This document shows positions 55,017 through 64,000 of a DNA stretch of 64,000 bases, piece by piece. The stretch is taken from positions 3,152,891-3,216,890 of the forward strand of contig NW_024041150.1 of assembly GCF_014851395.1 (NCBI RefSeq), read 5' to 3'. Position 1 is the first letter of the stretch. Each line of letters opens with the position of its first letter. A model generated the notes under the pieces. The model saw only the letters and a program-made list of their open reading frames with translations, was not told the origin of the DNA and made no database searches. Source of the DNA: Micropterus salmoides (taxonomy: Eukaryota > Chordata > Actinopteri > Centrarchiformes > Centrarchidae). A program made the position numbers and the translations under genes.

Positions 55017-56995
55017 TCATACTGATGGACTGCTGATATCATTGCTGTCCATTCTGCAGCAACACACAGAGACCAAAAGCTTGTCTATGACCCCTTTCCT
55101 CATGAAAAAATAAAGGACTAAGTCTGCAAGAGGACTCAACCTAACAAATAAGACAGACAGTTTAAAGAGGGTCACGTTTAATGCCAGTAACCCAATGATG
55201 GTGGGCAGGAACAGCAGTGTGTAAATAAGCAGCACCAGAACCAAAATTCCCACAATTCGTCGTTTTTCATCTGAGTGGACAGAGATGGCAGCAGACAGGG
55301 CTCTGAGGGTCCCAACCAGGAAGAAGATTAACAGTGCGAAGGGAAGAAGGAGGACAACAGCAAAGATCATGTGTGCGGTCACATAACCATTCCAAAAATA
55401 TAAAGGGATGACACAGACAAGAGAAAGGGCCCAGACCAGGACACAGACTCCCACAGAAATCTTGACAGTTCGTCTGAAGCGGTACCACAGCGGGTGGGCG
55501 ATGACCAAATACCTGTAACACAAGATGGACACAAAGTCTTTGAGGAGCTTCAGAGTTATAAACTAATATAATGTTCAGACACAGAAGGAGCTCCACACAT
55601 ACGGGATAGACAGACAGATACCTTTCCAGGGCGATGCAGACCATGAAGTAAACACTGGCAAACAGACCAAAGAAGTAAATATTAAAGAAGATGACAGGTA
55701 TTTCCACATCTTTAGGTGTGGCCATCTCAACGATCATGTAGCAGAGCTGGATGAGGTCAGTAATGAGAAGGTTGATGATGTAGATCGGAGCAACATGACC
55801 ACTTCGCACCTGCAGGAAAACATTGGTAAAAGTCAACAAGCAGTTGTGAACATGTTATGAAGTCCACCTCCTCCAAAATCTGTCATCTCATGCTGCAGTC
55901 AGAGCCATTTATTTTTCCATTTTCCATCAAACTCTCCTTCGTGGGGGAATCTTTCAGGGAAACATACATAGAGAAAAATATCCTGCATTTAGACTTACAT
56001 TTAACTAGAACATAATAATTATTGATTCAGTGTATCATGCATCTCTACGCTATATTACAAATTCAAAGTCCCTTATTCACCATTGCATCCTTTATGATTT
56101 AGTGGGTGGGACATCACCGACCACCCGCACCCGGTTGTTTTATGTATGGCTGGTACCTTGGCCAGGTCTCTCTTGTAAAATAGATTTTTTTTTTTTTTAC
56201 TCGGACTACCTGGTAAAATAAAGGTAAAATTAAAAAAAACTATTAAAAAATAATAAACTGCTGAGGCTAATGCCAATATTATTAGTTTTGCAGATATTAA
56301 TTAATAAACCAAATCACTGAACAAATGAACATTTTTAATCTGATGGTTGTGTTAAAATGAAAAGTCAGGGGATCGCAAGAGTTATTACAATTCAACCTCT
56401 GGGCTCCATGACTGTATCATTTTCATGGCAATCCATCAAATTGTTTTCAAAACATCCCAAAAGATTATGAATATCTACAAAATGTCACTCATGCTTAAAT
56501 AATGAGCCCAAATAATTCTGTACAAAATGCTCTGCCAAACTAAATTACTGTTTTATGTTTGTCTCTGAGTTCAAACAAAATGGTGTCAATAACCTCAACA
56601 GTTTAAGATAACGCTGGAGTGGAGCGGCACATCATCCAATCAGCTTCATGTACATTCTAATCATGGAGTAAATTATTCCTCTAAGTGTATAGGTCATTAC
56701 AATAATTTTGTCCTAGCCCCCTGCCACCTAACCCCCAAGCCAGACCAAGATCCCTTACAGACTGTACGACAGACACACAACACAGACAGGAAATAAAGAA
56801 CTCTCATAATGCACTTACCAGAGAATAAAGAGCATAGATGGTCACAAGGATCAAAGGAAGGCTGATACCATTGATTATGTATGTCACCACATATATAAAA
56901 TTGAGATACTCATTGTTATCAAAGTAGTCAGAGGAGATGTTGCTGTAATCAGAGCTTTGGTTCTGTGAGGTGCTGTTAATGTAGAAATCTTCCAT
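55017..56995 (-). CDS. Receptor unit 8: intact three-exon class A GPCR, 286 aa
   Basis: On the - strand the exons are 56995-56819, 55809-55622 and 55512-55017, with donors GTAAGT and GTATCT; the total is 287 codons including stop. The N-terminus (about 32 residues) has sequons at N7, N12 and N19 plus Asp-Tyr pairs. TM1 reads GISLPLILVTIYALYSL, TM2 has D77 at 2.50, TM3 ends ERY at 121-123, the second intracellular loop is LVIAHPLWYRFRRTVK, W149 marks TM4, ECL2 is WNGYVTAH with no Cys, TM6 ends LLFLPTII, TM7 reads SPLADLVLY and the Cys triplet is 272-274. The tail ends DSNDISSPSV as in unit 1. It is a plasma-membrane receptor with unknown ligand, and the best preserved - strand member. Confidence 0.87.
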
Positions 56996-57267
56996 TCTTC
57001 AGAGTGAAACCTGTTGTTTGAGAGATCAGGTTATTAAAAGGGATCAGGTTTTTTAATGTCTATCTAACATTTTCAGTGGCATCACTAAAGCTGGTGCAAG
57101 TTCACACAAATCTGGGTACCTGTGGTATACCCATCATCATAATAAATCAAAAACTGCTGATCTTTTCAGTTTTATATATTAATTTAAATATTCATGCATA
57201 TTCATCTTCATGACTGTTTGCAGGTCTTATTATCTCTACATATAAGAAGGAACGTCTCAAAATTTAC

Positions 57268-57405
57268 CTTTGCGAGACTCCACCTGAATGAGTTCCCTAC
57301 ACCAGTGTCTGATGTGTTATCTTCTGCATCCAAGCAATCTACAGTAAATATGGTAAGTGATGACATAGAGTAGGTTCCTGTTAATCTGCACCTCCTCCTG
57401 TAAGG
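57268..57405 (-). other. 5' noncoding exon of receptor unit 8
   Basis: On the - strand it starts near AGGAGGAGGTGCAGATTAAC and ends TCTCGCAAAG|GTAAATT. Its ATG opens a 33-codon frame (MSSLTIFTVDCLDAEDN start) closely similar to that of unit 1. Confidence 0.55.
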
Positions 57406-58059
57406 AAGTGAGAAAGGCACGGATATGCATTAGGGCCCTCCTTCGGGCCAGAGTTTAGAAATAATCTCTGATGAACATTTTTTAACAGTTTAAGTGCTTA
57501 AGGCTGCATTATTCTGTTCTGTGGTCCTGACATGACTGCCTGCCTTTTGCTCAGCTAAAAGTGTAGAGGAGCTGCTTTAAGTATCAAACACTCCCTGTAG
57601 GCTTGAAATGGAAGCTGCACTCTGCTTGTCTTCAAAACCATTAGGACGAGCAAATTAAACTCAATGTCATTGGTTTAACCCAGTATATACTGGACAGCTA
57701 CCATCCAAATTTGTCTGCATTTTTTATTTTGATCATACTTTGACCTCTTGCCCTTGTTATATATACATCATCAACCAGGTCCAGTTGCTCTTGACTTTAA
57801 CCTTCTTTGGATAACTATGACCTGGATGACTGAGAACCTTCACAGACATACTGCCCTTTTTATAATTGTCATAATTCCATATACAGCCTGTCTATTCATA
57901 AAGTGACTTCACCATTGCACAAATGTAAGTTGTTGTCCATGCTGAGTACACACCAAATTATGACTAACTCGGAAGTCTGCTACTTAGCAAATAATGACAA
58001 CAAAAATGAAAGTTTACCAAAATAGTTCTATAGATCCAGCAGGCTTTGAACCTGCAGGC
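57406..58059. other. Upstream flank of unit 8, no gene seen
   Basis: 57520-57650 is the conserved upstream block shared with units 2, 4 and 7. At 57775-57855 there is a repeat (TAACCTTCTTTGGATAACTA, then CCTGGATGACTGAGAACCTTC) whose inverted partner lies at 59925-59980. Confidence 0.5.
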
Positions 58060-58245
58060 TGCACAGAAACTCACCGGTTGTAGTGAAGATGCCCAAGCTG
58101 ATCTTTCTGTTCCCCAGCAGGGCCATGTCTGCATGGTTTGCCTGAGACCTGTTTTCATCCCTTTTGGATTTGATGGAAGCCCAGCTGCCGATCCTGAGCG
58201 TCAGAATATGATGGTGGCTATCAGTCCTGGGACGTTGAGAGCCAT
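58060..58245 (-). pseudogene. Relic of a choline-transporter-like (SLC5A7-type) first exon
   Basis: On the - strand an ATG at about 58243 opens MALNVPGLIATIIF, then a TGA. In the next frame the sequence continues LRIGSWASIKSKRDENRSQ and HADMALLGNRKISLGIFTTT up to a GTGAGT donor. The order (GLIA..IF, IG.WA..KSKR, ALLGNR..., GIFT.T) matches the N-terminal first helix and start of the second helix of sodium-dependent high-affinity choline transporters. A few bases are missing after IIF and a couple of residues before GIFT. No following exons are visible downstream on this strand, so it is an orphan, decayed exon. The family call is from memory. Confidence 0.5.
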
Positions 58246-61000
58246 GCTGATAGTCCGGGAGCAGCGCAAAGCCCTTCATGCAAAGTAGGCAGGTAGGTAG
58301 GTAAATTTATTTGGTCACAACAGGTTAAAGAGTGAATGCTATGCAGCAGACAATATACATTAACATAGAAGCAATTACAAAAATTGTAAACAGAAATAAA
58401 GAGAGTCATCAGACTGAATGCAGGCTGACTATGACACTCGCTCAACCTGAATTGGGCCACTTACAGAGTGTCTGCGTGGTGAGTGAGTGCAGGGTGTGAC
58501 TGTTAGAGAAGCCCAACGCTATAGTCAATAATATAATCATGTGGGCTATTTTCTCCAGAAGTCCGTCAGTAGACCCCAGCAGATTGGAAATAGACAGTTC
58601 TGCAGCATCGCTGTAGCGGTTCAGGTTGATACATCTTATTATCATGTATTTAATATAAATAAAATTGAATTGAAAAATTGAATTGAATTAAATTCCATGC
58701 TTCAGAAAATGACTAAACTGAAAAAATGCATTGTTCTGTTTCACAGTATTTAAAAAAGTATAACTATAACATGAGGCAAATTCTCTGATTTTGAGATTTA
58801 CAAAATCACAACATTTCGAGGTTTTGCCTGAAAAGTTTCTCATTTGCTGTAATGCCCAAAATGTTGTTTGCCATCCCTAAATTACACAATTTCTTTTAAA
58901 ATAAGCTGTGAAAAACAGTTTTCCACACTAAATAGATTAATTATGTGTTTTCTCACAGCAAATAAGACACTAAATGCAGATAAGGAAATATAAACATCCC
59001 ACTGTCAAGGAAGTTTCTGTACAGATTTATTGTGGTAATCCAGCCATAATGGGCTTTAAATATAACCCAAACCTTGAAGTAGAAACAGCTAAAACAGCTG
59101 GCAAAGCTGAAACCAGCATTCAAAGCCTTAATGTTTTTCTTCAAATCAGACTGCACTGCACGTTTTGTTTAAAGCGGTGGATTTTGGCTGACTTAAATAG
59201 TGGGATAATTTATCAAAAAAGTCACTTTCTATGAGGAAACTGCCTTTTCTTAAGTTTAGGGCAGCATTAAATGATTACACTTAACAATTTGTACTTTCTA
59301 TTGTATGTTCTCATTGTTCAAGTAGATTAGTCACTTGACAATATTGAACATCCAATGCATGAAACATGAACGTGACTAAAAATTGTGAACTTGAATTGGG
59401 TACAAATTCACAGAATATATCATAAAACTACAACGGATTAATTTAATTATCTTCTCTCGCTTCAAGCTTCCAGAACAGATTCCTTGTATATAAGTAACTT
59501 TCAACTACTAGAATAATATATTATGAGTATCTACTACATAAATAAGTATTTTTTATACACTATATATAATTAGCAACTACAAAGTTTATGGAGTCATAAA
59601 TAAAATCACAGTTCACAGCAACTTAGTGTGGACAACGGGCTAACATGGAGAGAAAAACATGTAAATTCAAATAGCCTATAGTAGGCTAAGCGTAGACTGT
59701 GTTCAGTTTCTTCTGTTAAACATATGAAAAAGGCATATGCATCCTGTTAACTTTGATATGTGTGTTTTGGCCATGGATTGGGGTTTTATTAAGCCGCCTG
59801 ATTAGATTCACCTGTGATTGATGGACGGCGTTGTGCAGCACCTGAGGAATGTTAGTAATCAGTCTGCTCCAGTATACATTTAAGAAGAAGCTGTAGGCCA
59901 AGCTTTTTAATTATATATTGGACTGTCTGTGAAGGTTCTCAGTCATCCAGGACATAGTTTTCCAAAGAAGGTTAAAGCAATCTTGGCAAACGACCCCACA
60001 GAGGTTAAATGGCTGAGTTTCCAAGTCTTTTGGATGAGGGATGAAAAACATCTTCTTGTATCTTCAACCAAGTCCACTGCACTTTCATATTTGAGAGCAT
60101 TGATGGTTTTATATTTTTGTGGTTTTGATATTGTAGTGTTTTAGATGTTCCGATCTTGTTATGTTTACTACTGTGCCGCTGTGTTGTAAACACCATCAAA
60201 TTCACCAGTTTCACGTCATGATCTTTTCCCCTCTCATATTTAAACTCATTTGGTTGCTTCAAACAAACATGCCCAGATTAAACAAACAGGGATGTGTGAC
60301 AGATCAACGCTTTGATTAACGTTTGCAGCACAATTTAGCCAAAGCTGCTGTATCTGCTATTACAGCAAAACCTGAAAATAAAACAATATGCATGAATGAG
60401 CCTTTTTATTTATTCTTTTTACATTTTATACAATTAACAAGTAATTGTTTTAAAATACTCTCGACTCATGTCCTTTCTGGCCGTCCATAGCCATCAGCTA
60501 GGTTCTATTTAATGTGGAGTTTGAGTGGGAATTATTAATATTGCAAAATTCTGTAGAACAACTAACAGAGAGAGCTGTAAAAATCAGAATTCTCCATTTT
60601 ATTGTCAGTCATTGTATCCAGAGGTCAAACAATGAGACAAAATTGAATGTTGCCTATTGTGAATATCACACAGTAAAAATAAATACAAATACCAGTATTA
60701 CAAAATAAAGATTTTTCTGTTTCCATGAAGGACTGTGAAATTGTTTTCACTTTGATTTAAAATCATAATTGGGAAAATACAATTCAAAGGATGCTACAGC
60801 TAGACAGATAAAATACACATTGTGAGTAAAAAATATTTCAATGTAGATGTACATTTTTACAATTGCGGGTGCAAACAAAACAAGTAAATTATTTCTATTT
60901 CTAACCTGTAAGAGGAATGTTAAAAAACATTCTGTCAATCATTTTTACACTGCACTGTGCCACAGGATGGTACAGGGACAGCAGGGTACAGACGGGTGTC
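58246..61000. other. Intergenic with repeats, no gene seen
   Basis: 59925-59980 (GAAGGTTCTCAGTCATCCAG then TTTTCCAAAGAAGGTTAAAG) is the inverted partner of the repeat at 57775-57855. The rest is AT-rich with small ORFs lacking motifs. Confidence 0.45.
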
Positions 61001-61413
61001 TTAAGTGGACCAAACTGGAAAATCAGTGGTTTTAATCCTGTAAAAAAACATTGTCACTGTCAAGAGAAGGACACCTAAAACCGTATGAGTGTTCAGCAGC
61101 ATTGAACTTATCAAAGGAGAGTCACTGAGAATCTTATCCATAGGGAGGTTTGAAGGTAATGCATTCTGGATCCCAGTCAACCAAAACCACATCCAACAAT
61201 CTATATAGAGGAGAGATCTTGGTGGTGTAGGACAGGGTCGTGTCTCTTCTTATAACTGTTGTCTCTTTTAATCTTTCTTGCTTCTCTCATTATCTAGATT
61301 AATGTGCGGTCTAGTCTTGGTAGGTCGGAAGGTTTGATGTTTTTCTGCAACACTGGGTATGTTATCATCATCCTCCCCTCTCTTCTCTTCCCTCCTTTGT
61401 ATTCTGCCTTGAT

Positions 61414-62963
61414 TCAGTCCTTGATTTCTTCCTCTATGATTGCTTTGTCGTTCGGTCTCATCCCTTCTTCATCTCTGCTGCCTGTCTCTGGTCCAGGACT
61501 CGGCGGCAGGAGCTCCACATCCTTGGAGCTGCTTGTGCTGGCAGCTCGGGCAATCCTGGTGAGCGTCTGCTCGTACGGCGAGGGCAGGTAGACCATGAGG
61601 AACACGCCGTCCGTCATGTCCTGCTCAGAACTGGAGCTGGGAAGCTGGTGCTCTCTCTGACTGCGACGGATGGAGGACAGCAGCTCACAGTTCCTCTCCG
61701 GGTCCTGCAGGTCCTCCAGGGCAATCACGTTGGCCAGTCCCAGCTTGCCATTGAAGCTGAAGCCATGCCTGCGGCGCCACATCAGGAAGCAGAGGGCACT
61801 GAGGAAGAGGAGGAGGAAGGAGATGGTTGCAATGGCGATGTAGGCGATGGCTCCGGCACTGATTGCCTCACCTGAGCTCTGGCCCTGTGAGTCAAACACA
61901 TAACAATTAGATTTTCTGAAAATAGATTTACGCATGATGATTGCATCACAATTTTGCATTAATGGATTCAAGTTTACAATTAGCTGATGTGATGTGAAAA
62001 CTGGCTGATATAAACTATTCAGATAACATCTGGCCCACAGAGGGTGCTGTCCGTCAAACATTTTGGCCTCTTTACATAAATCAATCTGTACCATCAAAGC
62101 TGCTCAGGGTTAGTGTGAGCACACAGCCACTGAATATACTGCATGTTTGTGATTAATTTAAATACTTATGTTATGAATAAAAGTGAACACTTGATAAAGC
62201 TCTAAATGCAAGATATACTAAGAATTACTAAGAATAGCGCATTGTTTTAGAGTTTTAGATGAGCAACAGTTGTTTTTCAACACAGCTGGATCTCCTGGAC
62301 TGGAACTTAATACTATTTCATTCTTACAAAGTAGATTCAATGCGGAGATGTTTCATTTTATTTTATTAATTTTATGTATGTTAAATATTTTGGCATAGCT
62401 GATCATCGCAAGTTAAGTTACAGTGTGGTTTCCATATATATATAATCATGAAGTTCTCATTTAGGAACAAAACTTCAAATTAAAACTTCAAACAAGAATC
62501 ACATAATGACTTTTTCTGGCATTTGACATACCTTGTTATGTTATGTTAAATGCCAAAATGTCATAATCTCGCTGATACACTGCTATGTGCATTTTGATTT
62601 TGCATAACATTTTTTTTTTTTGGTGGATAATTCACAGAAGTTACACATGCCTTAACATTTTAACTTTGTTTAGTAAAATCCCACAAAATGTAATAATATT
62701 TTTGTTCATAATGTAGGCTATAAAAAATAATCAACCAATTTATTTATAATGAAAAAAATCATTAGTCCTGACACCCCCATCGGATTTGGATAAACTCACC
62801 GGTGCCTGTCTATCTGTGGAGGGCAGAGCCGAGGGTCCTGGCGACCAGTCCAAAGAGTCCCGGCCGGCAGGTCCAAACTTCATCCAGCTGCTCTCCATTA
62901 GAGACCGCATCGTGGATGGGTAGAGGATCTGAAGCCCAGATGGAACAACAGGGGCCACGAGTG
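61414..62963 (-). CDS. 3' part of a single-pass membrane protein gene, last two exons
   Basis: On the - strand an internal exon runs from about 62963 (after a pyrimidine-rich tract ending CTAAG) to 62800 (donor GTGAGT), and the last exon from 61884 (after GACTCACAG) to the stop at 61414; both join in phase 0. The internal exon encodes an extracellular-looking segment with PSTMRSLMESSWMKFGPAGR and DSLDWSPGPSALP. The last exon encodes GQSSGEAISAGAIAYIAIAT and SFLLLFLSALCFLMWRRRH, a single transmembrane helix with a basic stop-transfer, then a cytoplasmic tail with NVIALEDLQDPERNCELLSS, FLMVYLPSPYEQTL and an acidic end IIEEEIKD. I read it as a type I membrane protein but cannot name it. The 5' part lies beyond the window or upstream in unresolved DNA. 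It is unrelated to the receptor array and marks its flank. Confidence 0.65.
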
Positions 62964-64000
62964 CTTAGAGGAGGTGCAGTAGATGGAAAAACGAGGACTA
63001 AGAGTCCACAGAGAGCTCAGAGGGACACTGATTGCAGAGCTAAAGTGATCAGCCTGAAATAATATCTGTGAAGGGGAGGAGGGTGGTAAAAAATGAGGGC
63101 AGCAGACCGTCCGCGTGTCCAGCTGAGAGAAGACACGTCACTGGTTCTGAGTGGAGGATTTTTGCAGCTGCTGAGAGCTGTCAGCAAAACACAACTCTGT
63201 CAATAAAAAGGACAAGGATGGAGGGAGCATGTAATCACAAGGCAAAGCAAGAAAACCCCAACTAATATTCCATTTTGACATTTGATTAAGAAAAGATTAA
63301 TAATTCATTTTTTTACACAACTTATCTCTAATCACTAACTCCGTTCAAATGCGTGTATATGACAACTTCATATATCCATGTCAAATTAACTTCTTTAATT
63401 AGTTCTAAAGGCAAATTTGCAATTCTAAAGGAATAAGGCAAATAATAACTTCACTTGCACTAGGGTAGCAATACCAAGAAGTCCTTGTACCTACACAAAA
63501 AATAAGTGGTTTGTCAGTGTCTCTGAGCATTTACTGATCTGCCATCTCTGTGTGGTAAAGCTACATGTTAAAGTTAGGGAACGATCCTGGTCATGGTTGA
63601 AAGAAACCATTGATACATGTGGCAGGGGACAGGATTCAAACAGCGGTCTCTGTGTCAAAGGCACACAAAGGCAAAGGCAAACACTTTGTTGACCAAACAA
63701 TCCACTTCGGCCTCGTCCGTAAGACGTTTTGTGGCACTACAGAATCATCATGTTTCTTGAGCCTTTGCTCTTGAGAGAGGACAGTCAGAAGCCACATGCC
63801 AACAAGAGTTTGCTTGTCAGGAAAGCGCAAGAGGTGTAAGTGTTTGAACAATCATCTGATGCTGTTGTTTTCTGGTGAGAAAAGTCTTGAAGATACTCAC
63901 AGAACATGACATTCACCTGTTGCCTGTGCAATGGCTGTAAGTCTGTCTGGTCACATGTCATATTGCATATACCTGTAGGTCCATCTGTGGCCACAAAGCA
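62964..64000. other. Intron or upstream DNA of the membrane-protein gene
   Basis: No further exon could be supported. Small ORFs near 63.5-64 kb lack motifs. The stretch is probably intronic if the gene extends beyond the right edge. Confidence 0.35.

Noticed and set aside
1..64000. CRISPR arrays, operons or phage modules
   Set aside because: No direct-repeat/spacer pattern, no ribosome binding sites and no prokaryotic gene packing; the DNA is vertebrate.

Overview
The window looks like nuclear DNA of a ray-finned fish, probably a spiny-rayed (percomorph) teleost. It is AT-rich and its genes are split by short GT-AG introns. It carries the usual teleost mobile elements: a Tc1/mariner copy, an L2/CR1-type LINE, tRNA-derived SINEs, solo LTRs and a (GGAT)n-tailed repeat. 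There is no sign of bacterial or viral gene organisation.

The core is a local family of rhodopsin-class G-protein-coupled receptors (GPCRs). I count eight units, all built to one plan: a 5' noncoding exon ending in CAAAG|GTAAA, a coding exon 1 (N-terminus plus TM1), a 188-nt exon 2 (TM2-TM3, ending inside the Arg codon of the ERY motif), a 109-nt intron, and an exon 3 (TM4-TM7 and tail). Units 1-4 are on the + strand (about 4.5-38.2 kb) and units 5-8 on the - strand (about 44.9-57.4 kb), so two head-to-tail arrays point at each other across a centre at 38.2-44.9 kb. Units 1, 4 and 8 have complete reading frames (300, 318 and 286 residues). Unit 2 has two 1-nt insertions. Unit 3 is an orphan exon 1 without a start codon. 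Unit 5 has lost an acceptor and the start of exon 3. Unit 6 is a scrap of exon 2. Unit 7 has one 1-nt insertion in TM6. The closest family I can suggest is the GPR4/GPR68/GPR65/GPR132 group, from the GLP motif in TM1 and an AD-x-V-L-Y type TM7, but the hallmark residues are unusual and the ligand is unknown.

Layout: 0-2.3 kb holds repeats and what looks like the last exon of an unrelated gene. Unit 1 is at 4.5-8.6 kb. Next come intergenic DNA with a solo LTR, then unit 2 (13.9-17.1 kb) with a Tc1 relic in its intron 1. A 4.3-kb LINE on the - strand (17.8-22.06 kb) ends inside the noncoding exon of unit 3. From 22.5 to 29 kb there are a tyrosine-recombinase-derived multi-exon element and a decayed DDE transposase. 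Unit 4 spans 30.9-38.2 kb with a solo LTR in its first intron. The centre contains a decayed reverse transcriptase piece and sequence duplicated from 23.8-28 kb. Units 5-8 follow, then a relic of a choline-transporter-like first exon (58.1 kb), and finally the last two exons of an unrelated single-pass membrane protein on the - strand (61.4-63 kb).

The most striking signal is the short intron 2: it differs by only one or two bases between paralogues whose exon 2 differs at nearly half its amino acids.
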